A stretch of 64,000 nt of DNA, taken from Gammaproteobacteria bacterium (GTDB taxonomy: Bacteria > Pseudomonadota > Gammaproteobacteria > Steroidobacterales > Foliamicaceae). The stretch is from positions 12,356 to 76,355 of the forward strand of contig VXSK01000012.1 in the NCBI GenBank assembly GCA_009838035.1. The letters run 5' to 3'. This document shows positions 26,052 through 35,727 of this stretch, piece by piece. The notes beneath the pieces were generated by a model. That model saw only the letters and a program-made list of their open reading frames with translations, was not told the origin of the DNA and searched no databases. Within the stretch, counting starts at the first letter, position 1, and each line of letters opens with the position of its first letter. A program made the position numbers and the translations under genes.

Positions 26052-26480
26052 ATGGGACGTCTGATCGAATTCGCAACCGCCCACCCCTGGCTCAGCCTGG
26101 GCGTGGTGGGCACTCTGCTGGCCGCGCTGTTCAACGAAGTGCGCCTGCGGGCTCTGGGCGTGAGCGCGCTGGCCCCCGACGTTGCGATACAGGCCATCAA
26201 CAAGGGCGCGGCCATATTCGATTTACGGGAGCCGCAAGCCTTCGGCCAGGGCCATATTCCCAATGCCCGCAATATTCGCGCCGTGGACGTGCCGGCGGCG
26301 CCGAAGTTCAAGTCCGGCAAGACGGTGCTGCTGGTGTGCGACAACGGCTCGGCCAGCGGCCGCCTGGCCCAGGAACTGCGCAAGAAGGGTTCCGAACAGG
26401 TGTTCTGCCTGAAGGGCGGGCTGGCCGCCTGGCAGCGGGACAACCTGCCGGTGATCGTTGGGCGGGGCCGGCGGAAATAG
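26052..26480 (+). CDS. yibN: Membrane-anchored rhodanese-domain protein, YibN-like
   Basis: A 142-residue protein with an N-terminal TM helix (about 10-28) and one rhodanese domain: IFDLREPQAFGQGHIPNARN, then an active-site loop VCDNGSASGR with the catalytic Cys. Rhodanese domains carry persulfide sulfur; the exact acceptor is unknown. In E. coli yibN is followed by grxC, secB and gpsA; here gpsA follows directly after 13 bases. No ribosome site is evident before the ATG, in keeping with a very short leader. Confidence 0.85.
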   Translation: MGRLIEFATAHPWLSLGVVGTLLAALFNEVRLRALGVSALAPDVAIQAINKGAAIFDLREPQAFGQGHIPNARNIRAVDVPAAPKFKSGKTVLLVCDNGSASGRLAQELRKKGSEQVFCLKGGLAAWQRDNLPVIVGRGRRK

Positions 26481-26493
26481 TCCGCCGAATTCC

Positions 26494-27504
26494 ATGTTCG
26501 CGATAATCGGCGCCGGCGCATGGGGCACGGCGCTGGCGGTTCACCTGGGCAAGGCCGGCTGGCCCGCGAAGCTCTGGGACATTGACCGCACGCATGTCGC
26601 GAATCTGCTGTCGGACCGGGAAAACAAGCGCAACCTTCCCGGCGTTTCCCTCCCGAGCTGCGTTCAGCCCATGGAGGAACTGGAAACCGCCGTCCGGGGC
26701 GCCGAGTGCGTCTTGCTTGTGACGCCCAGCTCGGCCCTGCGGGGGACTTTCCGCCGCCTCAAGCCGCTGCTCACGCGCGGCATGCGGCTGTGCTGCGCCT
26801 CCAAGGGCCTGGAGGTCGAAAGCGGGCTGCTTACGCACCAGGTGGCGGCCGAGGAGCTCGGCGCCGATTTCCCGCTGGCGGCGGTCTCAGGCCCCACATT
26901 CGCCACCGAAGTCGCCGCCGGGCGTCCTGCCGCGATTACGGTGGCTTCCGGGAGCGCCGAACTGGCCGGCTGGCTGGCGCTGAAGCTCAATTCGGGCGCA
27001 GTGCGGGCCTATGTTTCCGGCGACGTGACCGGCGTCGAGGTGGGCGGCGCCACAAAGAACGTGATCGCGATTGGGGCCGGCCTGTCGGACGGCCTCGGTT
27101 ACGGCGCCAATGCCCGGGCGGCGCTGCTTTGCCGTGGTCTGGCGGAGATCGTGCGCCTGGGCGTGGCCCTGGGGGGGCGCGCCAGCAGTTTCATGGGTCT
27201 GGCGGGCCTGGGCGACCTGGCGCTGACCTGCTCCGACGATCAGTCCCGCAACCGGCGGCTGGGGCTGAAGGTGGCGCGAGGCACGCCGGTCGAGAAGGCG
27301 CTGGAGGAACTCGGACAGGTCGCCGAAGGACTCTATGCCGCCGACGCCGTGCATCGCCTGTCGCGCCGCCTCGACCTGGACCTGCCGATTTCGGAACAGG
27401 TCTACCAGGTGCTGCACCGGGGACGGGACCCCGGAAAGGTGCTCAAGGCGCTCTTGAGCCGGCCGCTGAAGTCCGAAGACGAAGTGCCGGTGGCGGCGGC
27501 ATGA
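26494..27504 (+). CDS. gpsA: Glycerol-3-phosphate dehydrogenase [NAD(P)+]
   Basis: A 336-residue enzyme making sn-glycerol 3-phosphate from dihydroxyacetone phosphate for phospholipid synthesis. The N-terminal nucleotide-binding GAGAWGTALA is at residues 6-15. CASKGLE, the catalytic Lys region GATKNVIAIGAGLSDGL, and GLAGLGDLALTC plus SRNRRLG are all present. The start at 26494 puts the Rossmann motif at its usual place; an in-frame upstream frame would run into the rhodanese gene. It overlaps pyrD by an ATGA, indicating translational coupling. Confidence 0.95.
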   Translation: MFAIIGAGAWGTALAVHLGKAGWPAKLWDIDRTHVANLLSDRENKRNLPGVSLPSCVQPMEELETAVRGAECVLLVTPSSALRGTFRRLKPLLTRGMRLCCASKGLEVESGLLTHQVAAEELGADFPLAAVSGPTFATEVAAGRPAAITVASGSAELAGWLALKLNSGAVRAYVSGDVTGVEVGGATKNVIAIGAGLSDGLGYGANARAALLCRGLAEIVRLGVALGGRASSFMGLAGLGDLALTCSDDQSRNRRLGLKVARGTPVEKALEELGQVAEGLYAADAVHRLSRRLDLDLPISEQVYQVLHRGRDPGKVLKALLSRPLKSEDEVPVAAA

Positions 27505-28463
27505 ACAGCTCCCCGCTCTCGGTCGATTTCTGCGGACTGCGGCTGAACTCGCCGATCGTGCTGTTGTCCGGTTGCGTGGGCTTCGGCGACGAGTACACGC
27601 GCGTCGAAGGTTTCTCCAATGCCGACGCGGGAGCCATTGTCTGCAAGGGCACGACGCTGAAGCCGCGCCTGGGAAACAAGGGCCACCGCCTCTGGGAAAC
27701 CCCCGGCGGGATGCTCAACGCCATCGGTCTTCAGAATCCCGGCGTGGACGCGGTCGTTCGCGACATTGCGCCCGGACTCGACTACGACGAAACCTGCTGG
27801 TTCGCGAACATTTGCGGCAGCACGGTCGAAGAGTACGCCGAAGTGACGCGGCGGTTTGACGATACGCCGATGCAGGGCATGGAGATCAATATCTCCTGCC
27901 CCAACGTGCGCGAGGGCGGCGTGGCTTTCGGCAACGATCCGGACATGTCCGCCCGCGTGGTGGAGGCGTGCCGGGCAGCGACCTCCAAGCCGCTGATCGC
28001 AAAGCTCTCGCCGAACCAGACCGATATCGCCGAGAATGCGCGGCGTTGCCTGGAAGCAGGCGCCGACGGCCTGGCCGTGATCAACACGCTGATGGGCATG
28101 GCGATCGACGCGCAAAGCCGCCGCCCGGTGATCGGAAACGTGCAGGGCGGCCTGTCGGGGCCGGCCATCAAACCACTGGCGCTTCTGAAGGTCTACCAGA
28201 CCTACCAGGTCGCGCGAAAGTATGACGCGCCCATCATCGGCCAGGGCGGCGTCATGAATGCCGCCGACGCGATCGAGTTCCTGCTGGCCGGCGCCACCAC
28301 GGTCGGCGTGGGAACCGCGCTGTTCTACGATCCGCTGGTGTGCAGAAAGATCAACGCGGGCATTGCCGAATACCTTGCCGAGCACGGTATCGGCAACGTG
28401 AGCGAACTCACCGGGGCGCTCAACCTGCAACCCGGCGTCGAGGACAGTCCGCTTTCCGGCTGA
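27501..28463 (+). CDS. pyrD: Dihydroorotate dehydrogenase, class 1B type catalytic subunit
   Basis: A 320-residue FMN enzyme of pyrimidine synthesis. The sequence follows class 1B PyrD closely: SGCVGFGDEY, KGTTLKPRLGN, ETPGGMLNAIGLQNPG, NISCPNVREGG with the catalytic Cys, INTLMGM, and GLSGPAIKPLALLKVY. Class 1B enzymes normally pair with the iron-sulfur/FAD subunit PyrK to reduce NAD. No pyrK is nearby, and most gammaproteobacteria use membrane class 2 instead. The four-base overlap with gpsA suggests co-transcription. Confidence 0.88.
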   Translation: MNSSPLSVDFCGLRLNSPIVLLSGCVGFGDEYTRVEGFSNADAGAIVCKGTTLKPRLGNKGHRLWETPGGMLNAIGLQNPGVDAVVRDIAPGLDYDETCWFANICGSTVEEYAEVTRRFDDTPMQGMEINISCPNVREGGVAFGNDPDMSARVVEACRAATSKPLIAKLSPNQTDIAENARRCLEAGADGLAVINTLMGMAIDAQSRRPVIGNVQGGLSGPAIKPLALLKVYQTYQVARKYDAPIIGQGGVMNAADAIEFLLAGATTVGVGTALFYDPLVCRKINAGIAEYLAEHGIGNVSELTGALNLQPGVEDSPLSG

Positions 28464-28491
28464 GCGTTACGGGATCGACCGTCGGAATTCG

Positions 28492-29061
28492 CTACTGGTT
28501 CTGGGGCCGGCCGTCTCCGGGAGTTCGCTCCCCCGGTCTTGCGACCGACGGTTCCCGCTTGTAGAAGCGGATTTCCTCGCTGGAGGCAAGTTCCCTGCCC
28601 CGTTGGTCAAACAGCCGGGCGCGCAAGCGATGTTCGCCCCGCCATACCTCGTAGAGCGTCACTGTCGGCGGCTCGCCGCGCCATTCGGTCTCCACACCGT
28701 CCAGCTCCAGGACCAGGCGGCTTCCGGGCTCGAACTCCCGGCCCGCGGCGACCGTGACATGGAGCGCGCCGCCGGATCCCCGGACTGTCTCTTCCGGAGC
28801 GGGCTGCACAATCGCAAGTTCGGGACCTGCCCCTGCTCGTGGTCCGGACGCTTTCGGTTCGCGCTCCTCATTGCCGGGCACATCAGCGGCTCGCCCGGCC
28901 CAGCGGGCCGTCTCGGGCAATTCCACCGGGACAGCGTCGGCAAAGGGCCGGTCCGCATAACGCACGGTACCGCTCTCATCCACATGGCGCCAGATCTCCT
29001 GCGCCTGCAACGCGGGTGGCAGGCCCGCCATCAACAGCAGGCCCGCCAACCCTTTTTTCAT
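28492..29061 (-). CDS. DUF4124 domain exported protein
   Basis: A 189-residue protein with an N-terminal signal peptide (1-20, LQAQ). It has the DUF4124 signature EIWRHVDESGTVRYADRPFADAVPVEL, then a linker and an Ig-like beta domain (about 95-170). Small DUF4124 proteins are often found beside glnA in proteobacteria, as here, 40 bases downstream of glnA on the same strand. No molecular function is established. Confidence 0.75.
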   Translation of the reverse strand: MKKGLAGLLLMAGLPPALQAQEIWRHVDESGTVRYADRPFADAVPVELPETARWAGRAADVPGNEEREPKASGPRAGAGPELAIVQPAPEETVRGSGGALHVTVAAGREFEPGSRLVLELDGVETEWRGEPPTVTLYEVWRGEHRLRARLFDQRGRELASSEEIRFYKREPSVARPGERTPGDGRPQNQ

Positions 29062-29101
29062 GGTCCTCCCTGGACTCCGTCTTGTAGCGTTTTAAGAGGT
29101 A

Positions 29102-30511
<1,410 letters not shown>

Positions 30512-30784
30512 TGCGATTCGGCCCCCAAATGCCGGATAAGTTTCTCCAGGGGAGCGGCAGTTTGCCCCGCGCCGGTCGCCCACACCCACACCCGATTGGC
30601 GCGCCAGAATGCGCCTGAAATAACCTGGGGACAGACCGAAACCAGCGCCGGGGGCTCCCTCCCGCGGCACGGCCCGCTATTGTAGCGGGTATCACCCCGC
30701 CAGGTCCAGTGTTTCGGCGAAGAATTTGCGTGCGGCGGACCGGACGGTGGAGGTTAGACTTGCTTTGCGAACCGGAGAACTCAA
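30512..30784. promoter_or_regulatory. glnA upstream region with a 17-bp palindrome
   Basis: In this 273-base divergent spacer CCCGCTA-TTG-TAGCGGG (30673-30689) is a perfect hairpin-capable palindrome. Its centre reads TACAAT on the minus strand, a plausible -10 for glnA about 165 bases upstream of the start, with only a weak TGGACC as -35. A further GCGGG/CCCGC pairing adjoins it. No coding potential is seen. GGAG lies seven bases before the rightward gene's ATG. Confidence 0.45.
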
Positions 30785-31204
30785 ATGAACAGGCGGGCGG
30801 GACAGCATGAGATCTGGAACCTGATCCAGGGGGTATTCGATTCCTTTGCGGGGCGCGACGTGCAGGGCATGGAAGACCTGCTGCACGACGATTGCACGCT
30901 TTGGGACCTTTTCGAACCCGAGTTGATCGAGGGCAAGGAAGAGCGCGAAGCCTTTCATGAGCGCGACAAGACGCAGTCGATGGCGCGAGGCAGCCTGAGC
31001 ATCAGCATCGATCCTCTGAAGCTGGACGTATACGACGACGTCGCCGTGGCGCGCTACTGGCTGGCATTCACCTACGAGCCGCCCAATGCGACTTCCGGGC
31101 GGGTTCGCATCACCGACGTGCTTCTGCGCACACCGAACGGCTGGCGCATCGTGCACCACCACGAGGGAATGGCGCCCTCCGGCGTTCCGCCGATCACCGA
31201 GTAG
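30785..31204 (+). CDS. NTF2-like / SnoaL-fold protein
   Basis: A 139-residue protein with the cone-shaped NTF2 fold pattern: an N-terminal helix IWNLIQGVFDSFAGRDVQGMEDLL, then LHDDCTLWDLFEPELIEGKEE, and later strands DDVAVARYWLAFTY and RVRITDVLLRTPNGWRIVHHHEGM. The TPNGWRIVHHHEG ending is typical of the SnoaL-like/DUF4440 class. Members include enzymes and small-molecule-binding proteins, so function is open. It begins the accessory block running to the thiolase, all on one strand. Confidence 0.7.
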   Translation: MNRRAGQHEIWNLIQGVFDSFAGRDVQGMEDLLHDDCTLWDLFEPELIEGKEEREAFHERDKTQSMARGSLSISIDPLKLDVYDDVAVARYWLAFTYEPPNATSGRVRITDVLLRTPNGWRIVHHHEGMAPSGVPPITE

Positions 31205-31266
31205 GCGGTTAGCGCCTATATCATTGGCGCCGCGCGGCCCGTACTGGTGGCCGGCGGAGAATCCGG

Positions 31267-32121
31267 ATGAATCACGACAATTCAACTGTGCCTTTCGGCC
31301 TGTCCCGGCGCGCAATGCTCGGAGGGCTGGGAGGGCTTGGCCTGGCCACCGCGCTGAGCATTGAGGCGTGCGCTTCCGACGGGGGCGGGTTTTTCCCCGC
31401 GGCCGACGACAGGGAGGGCTGGCTGAAGGCCTGGTTGCGCGTTCAGGCGAGCCTTGGGGAGCAGGATTCGCCCTGGTGGTACATGGGGCGGATTTATGCC
31501 CAGGTGGGCGAGGAGCGCCCCAACCACATCCTGAACCTGGAGGGTACGGAAATCTACTGGCCCCGTCCGCTCGGCAGCGGCGAGTATTCGATCAGCAGCC
31601 GCACACTGACTTTCTTCAAGGACCCCGCCACCGACGAAATGCTCGACGAGTTCACGAACCCGTATACCGGCGAGACGATTGAAGTCAGCCCCAACATCCT
31701 GGGCGGTCCCGACGGCGCCCGCTACACGAAGGAGGGAATGATCTTCGCGGAGCATATCGATCCCTCCGGCGAACTTCGGCGCTGGAACTGGGACTGGAAG
31801 GTATCCGGCCCGCACGTATGGCTCATGGCGAGCCGGGGAATGACGCATGCGCCGCAACCGTGGCTGGAGGCCATGACCATGTTCTGCCGCAGGGAGGACT
31901 TCGCCGATCCCGGCATCGAGAGCCTGCGCAGCAGTTTTTCCTCGACCTACTTTTCGCCCTGGCTCCGCTGGATGGGCATGCAGGGCCAGCCCGGCCACCT
32001 CATATGGCATTCGTCCGGCTGCAAGCTGAATTCGGTGGACGAGGTATCGGACGCCTATCGCGAACGTGCCGACCGGCTGTTCCCGGGACAACTGACCGCC
32101 AACCCCGCTTCCTTTGATTAG
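31267..32121 (+). CDS. Tat-exported DUF1838 family protein
   Basis: A 284-residue protein with a twin-arginine signal (LSRRAMLGGLGGLGLATAL, Arg14-Arg15) ending near IEACAS, so it may be a Tat lipoprotein. The rest matches the DUF1838 pattern: WYMGRIYAQVGEE, YSISSRTLTFFKDPATDEMLDEF, NPYTGETIEV, and repeated Trp-rich segments such as RWNWDWKVSG and PWLRWMGM. Function is unknown for the family. GGAG is seven bases upstream of the ATG. It lies between the NTF2-like gene and the HMGCS/DUF35 fusion. Confidence 0.75.
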   Translation: MNHDNSTVPFGLSRRAMLGGLGGLGLATALSIEACASDGGGFFPAADDREGWLKAWLRVQASLGEQDSPWWYMGRIYAQVGEERPNHILNLEGTEIYWPRPLGSGEYSISSRTLTFFKDPATDEMLDEFTNPYTGETIEVSPNILGGPDGARYTKEGMIFAEHIDPSGELRRWNWDWKVSGPHVWLMASRGMTHAPQPWLEAMTMFCRREDFADPGIESLRSSFSSTYFSPWLRWMGMQGQPGHLIWHSSGCKLNSVDEVSDAYRERADRLFPGQLTANPASFD

Positions 32122-32163
32122 CGGCATGGCGCGCGAAACCTCGTCCGGGAGCGGCTGATCGTC

Positions 32164-33618
32164 GTGAACAGGCTGGGTATCGTCGACGCGGCAGCCTATG
32201 TGCCGTCCATGCGGCTCGACCGGGGAGCCATCTTCGCCGCCAATTCCTGGGCCAATCCGGCGCTCAAGGGACTGGCGCGGGGGTCGCGCAGCATCTGCAA
32301 CTGGGACGAGGACAGCCTCACCATGGGCGTCGAGGCGGCACGCCGTTGCCTGGCCGGTCGCTCGACGGACGACGTCGGGCGCTTGTACTTCGCCTCGACG
32401 ACGCCCCCCTTTGCGGACAGGCAAAGCGCAACCGTTATCGGCGAAGCGCTGAACCTGTCCGGGCAACTGGCCGCGGTGGATTTCGGGAACTCCCGCAACG
32501 CCGGGATGCAGGCCCTGTGCGAGGCGCTGCGGGGTGACGGGCAGTCTCTTGTGGTTTCCGCGGACGCACGCCGGGCAAAGCCCGCCAGCGTGCAGGAACT
32601 GCAATACGGGCACGGTTCGGCGGCGCTGCTGCTGGGCCGCGAAGGCGCCATCGCCGACATCGTGGCCGAGTACCGGCTGACGCGGGACTTCGTGGACCAG
32701 TTCCGCGGCAGCGGGGAAGACTTCGATTACCGCTGGGAAGAGCGCTGGATCCGCGACCGGGGCTTGCGCGAAATCATCCCCGGGCTGGTTCAGGGCGTTC
32801 TGAAGAAAGCCGGTACGGCGCCGGGGCAACTGGCCCGCCTGATCCTGCCGGCGGCGCCGGCGCGAATGACCGCCGCAATGGCGAAGGCGCTGGGCCTGGC
32901 GCCCGAAGCGGTGCAGGACGGACGGCTCGGCGACGTCGGCGACACCGGCGCCCCGCACCCGCTTCTGCTCATGGTGGATGCGTTGGCGGAATCGCGGCCG
33001 GGCGACCTGGTCCTGGTGGTCGGTTTTGCCCAGGGCGGAATCGCCCTGCTGCTGAAAGCCACCGGAAACCTGCCCCAGTGGCAGCAGCGCAACGCCCACC
33101 GTCTGGCGCTGTCGCCGCCACGGCCGGAGAGCGCCTACACCAAGTACCTGAATTTCAGCGGCCTGCTGCCGATGGATTTCGGCATGCGGGCCGAAGCGGA
33201 CGCCAAGACCCAGCTCAGCGTCTTCGACCGGCACCGTGCCGAGCTGACCGGGTTTGCTGGGGGCCGCTGCTCCGTCTGCCATACGGTCCAGTTCCCGCGC
33301 AGCGGGCGCTGCGTTAACCCGGACTGCAATGCCGAGGGCGAGCAGGAAGTGGTGCTGCTTGCCGACGAGCCGGGTACCGTCACCTCCTTTACGCAGGACT
33401 GGCTAGCCTACACCCCGCATCCGCCGCTGCAGTACGGTCTGGCGTCGACGGAAAGCGGCGCGCGCGTGCTGATGGAGTTCACCGAGTGCCCGCTGAAGCA
33501 GATGCAGGTAGGCTTGCGCCTGAGGTTCGTGTTCCGGATTCACGCGATAGACTCGCACAGAGGTTACCGGCGGTATTTCTGGAAGGGCGCGCCGGCGCCC
33601 AACGAGGAGAAGGCCTGA
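32164..33618 (+). CDS. HMG-CoA synthase-like protein fused to a DUF35 (zinc ribbon/OB) domain; catalytic residues not conserved
   Basis: A 484-residue fusion. Residues 1 to about 300 follow the HMG-CoA synthase/KAS III fold (GIVDAAAYVPSMRLDR, DEDSLTMGVEAARR, SATVIGEALNLSG, GDLVLVVGFAQGG). By my alignment the three catalytic positions are replaced: Glu by Thr79 (FASTTPP), the nucleophilic Cys by Arg111 (GNSRNAGMQAL), and the His near 228 by a hydrophobic residue or Pro (LILPAAPARM). Residues from about 325 are a DUF35 domain with intact zinc ligands Cys369, Cys372, Cys383, Cys388 and an OB fold. The start is GTG. Its stop overlaps the thiolase start by one base, implying a complex. A non-enzymatic or CoA-shuttling role is inferred. 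Confidence 0.75.
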   Translation: MNRLGIVDAAAYVPSMRLDRGAIFAANSWANPALKGLARGSRSICNWDEDSLTMGVEAARRCLAGRSTDDVGRLYFASTTPPFADRQSATVIGEALNLSGQLAAVDFGNSRNAGMQALCEALRGDGQSLVVSADARRAKPASVQELQYGHGSAALLLGREGAIADIVAEYRLTRDFVDQFRGSGEDFDYRWEERWIRDRGLREIIPGLVQGVLKKAGTAPGQLARLILPAAPARMTAAMAKALGLAPEAVQDGRLGDVGDTGAPHPLLLMVDALAESRPGDLVLVVGFAQGGIALLLKATGNLPQWQQRNAHRLALSPPRPESAYTKYLNFSGLLPMDFGMRAEADAKTQLSVFDRHRAELTGFAGGRCSVCHTVQFPRSGRCVNPDCNAEGEQEVVLLADEPGTVTSFTQDWLAYTPHPPLQYGLASTESGARVLMEFTECPLKQMQVGLRLRFVFRIHAIDSHRGYRRYFWKGAPAPNEEKA

Positions 33619-34814
33619 TGACGGGCATATGCGACAAGGTGGCGATCGTGGGCATGGGCTGCTCGCGCTTCGGCGAGCGCTGGGATTGCGACGCCGAGGA
33701 CCTGATGCTGGAAGCGTTCCGGGAGGCCTCGGCGGACGCCGGGGTGGAGGCGGGTGATCTGGACGCCGCCTGGTTCGGTTGCTATTTCGACGACGCCAGC
33801 GTGGGCAAGTCGGCCCTGCCGCTGGCCAATGCCCTGAGGCTGAAGAACATCCCGGTCACCCGGGTGGAAAACATGTGCGCCACGGGCACCGAGGCGCTGC
33901 GGGGCGCGGTCTACGCGGTTGCCGCGGGCGCCTGCGACATCGCGCTGGCCCTGGGCGTGGAAAAACTCAAGGACACCGGCTACGGCGGCCTGCCGGTCGG
34001 CACGCCGGGCACCTTTACCGAGCAATGGCGCCCCAACACCAGTTCGCCCGGCTCTTTCGCCCAACTGGCGTCAGCCTACAGCGCCGAGCACCGGGTAAAG
34101 GGCGAGGACCTGAAGCGCGCCATGGCGCACGTGTCCTGGAAGAGCCACCTGAATGGCGCCATCAATCCCAAGGCGCACCTGCGCCGGGCGGTCGATCTCG
34201 ACACCATCATCGGCGCCCCCATGGTGGCGGAGCCGCTGGGACTGTTCGACTGCTGCGGCGTCAGCGACGGGGCCGCCTGCGCGATCGTCACGCGCCCGGA
34301 AATCGCCCGTGAGCTGGGCAAGACGGAGATCGTCACGGTCAAGGCCCTGCAGCTTGCGGTGAGCAACGGCTCGGAGGCGGGCCATGAAGGATGGAACGGA
34401 AGCTACATCCACTGCGGCCGCCTGGCCGGACAGCGGGCATTGGAGGAAGCCGGCGTGCGCAGCGCGCCTGACGAGATCGACCTCATGGAGGTCCACGACT
34501 GTTTTTCGATTACCGAACTGGTCACGATGGAAGATCTGGGCTTCGCCGAAGAGGGCCAGGGCTGGCGGGCCGTCCTTGACGGCGCCTTTGATCGCGATGG
34601 CGCGACGCCGTGCCAGATTGACGGGGGGCTGAAGTGCTTCGGGCACCCGATCGGCGCATCGGGACTGCGCATGGCCTACGAAGTGTATCTGCAACTTCTG
34701 GGCCGCGCCGGCGACCGGCAATTACCGTCGCCCACCCTGGGCCTTACCCATAACCTGGGCGGCGAACCGGCCCGCTGCGTGGTAAGCGTGGCAGTTTTCG
34801 GACGAAACGATTAG
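33618..34814 (+). CDS. Thiolase, SCP-x / acetyl-CoA acetyltransferase-like
   Basis: A 398-residue thiolase-fold protein with the expected catalytic features: Cys87 in [11 protein letters not shown], His in [11 protein letters not shown], and the C-terminal [10 protein letters not shown]. The loop pattern is that of the SCP-x/archaeal-type thiolases that work with DUF35 proteins rather than the classical degradative type. The ATG at 33618 overlaps the stop of the HMGCS/DUF35 fusion (TGATG). An acyl-CoA substrate is likely but cannot be named. glyQ starts two bases after its stop, so it may feed transcription into that operon. Confidence 0.85.
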   Translation: MTGICDKVAIVGMGCSRFGERWDCDAEDLMLEAFREASADAGVEAGDLDAAWFGCYFDDASVGKSALPLANALRLKNIPVTRVENMCATGTEALRGAVYAVAAGACDIALALGVEKLKDTGYGGLPVGTPGTFTEQWRPNTSSPGSFAQLASAYSAEHRVKGEDLKRAMAHVSWKSHLNGAINPKAHLRRAVDLDTIIGAPMVAEPLGLFDCCGVSDGAACAIVTRPEIARELGKTEIVTVKALQLAVSNGSEAGHEGWNGSYIHCGRLAGQRALEEAGVRSAPDEIDLMEVHDCFSITELVTMEDLGFAEEGQGWRAVLDGAFDRDGATPCQIDGGLKCFGHPIGASGLRMAYEVYLQLLGRAGDRQLPSPTLGLTHNLGGEPARCVVSVAVFGRND

Positions 34815-34815
34815 T

Positions 34816-35721
34816 GTGGCGGGGCGCAAGCGGCCGGCAGACTTCCAGACGCTGATCCAGAGACTGGAGGCGTACTGGGCCGGGCGCGGCTGCGTCATCA
34901 TGCAGCCGCTCGATCAGCCGGTGGGCGCAGGCACATTCCACCCGGCCACCTTCCTGCGGGCGCTCGGGCCGGAGCCCTGGAACAGCGCCTACGTGCAGCC
35001 AAGCCGACGGCCGACCGACGGCCGATACGGGGACAACCCGTTCCGGCTGCAGCATTACTACCAGTACCAGGTGGTCATGAAGCCGTCTCCCGAGAAGTTT
35101 CAGGACTGGTACCTTGAATCGTTGAGCCAGCTGGGCATCGACCTGGAGACCGACGACGTGCGCTTCGTGGAGGACAACTGGGAATCGCCGACGCTGGGCG
35201 CCTGGGGGCTGGGCTGGGAAGTCTGGCTGAACGGCATGGAGGTCACGCAGTTCACCTATTTCCAGCAGGCCGGCGGACTGGACTGCCGGCCGGTCACCGG
35301 CGAGATCACCTATGGACTGGAGCGCCTGGCGATGTATCTGCAGGGTGTGGACAGCGTCTTCGACCTCTTGTGGTCGGCCCGTGGGCGGAAAGTGCTGTAC
35401 CGGGACGTCTATCACCAGAACGAAGTGGAGATGTCGAAGTTCAATTTCGAACTGGCCGATATCGACCTGCTCTTCGGGCGCTTCGAGAGCTGCGAGCGCG
35501 AGTGCGCGCGGCTGACCGCCGAGCGGCTTCCGCTCGCCGCCTACGAACAGGTGCTGGAGGCTTCGCACACCTTCAATCTTCTCGACGCGCGACGCGCCAT
35601 ATCCACGAGCGAGCGGCAGCGCTACATCCTGAGGGTGCGGGAAATGGCCGGCGCGGTTGCGCAAGGCTACGTCGAATCGCGGGAAGCGATGGGCTTCCCC
35701 CTGCTTGAGACCGGGGAGTAG
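34816..35721 (+). CDS. glyQ: Glycyl-tRNA synthetase alpha subunit
   Basis: A 301-residue class II synthetase subunit. [22 protein letters not shown] [64 protein letters not shown] and [20 protein letters not shown] are all hallmark segments. With the beta subunit it charges tRNA-Gly. The start is GTG, two bases after the thiolase stop; no alternative start precedes the first conserved segment. The order glyQ-glyS-gmhB-plsC beside gyrB is that of Pseudomonas. Confidence 0.96.
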   Translation: MAGRKRPADFQTLIQRLEAYWAGRGCVIMQPLDQPVGAGTFHPATFLRALGPEPWNSAYVQPSRRPTDGRYGDNPFRLQHYYQYQVVMKPSPEKFQDWYLESLSQLGIDLETDDVRFVEDNWESPTLGAWGLGWEVWLNGMEVTQFTYFQQAGGLDCRPVTGEITYGLERLAMYLQGVDSVFDLLWSARGRKVLYRDVYHQNEVEMSKFNFELADIDLLFGRFESCERECARLTAERLPLAAYEQVLEASHTFNLLDARRAISTSERQRYILRVREMAGAVAQGYVESREAMGFPLLETGE

Positions 35722-35727
35722 GCGGCC

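Noticed and set aside
30692..31315. Open frame opposite the NTF2-like gene
   Set aside because: Antisense to a protein with a complete NTF2-type pattern and a good ribosome site; no family resemblance of its own.
32164..33618. Calling the fusion the HMG-CoA synthase of the mevalonate pathway
   Set aside because: Tempting because mvaD is in the window, but the catalytic Glu, Cys and His positions are not conserved, so it is unlikely to supply HMG-CoA.
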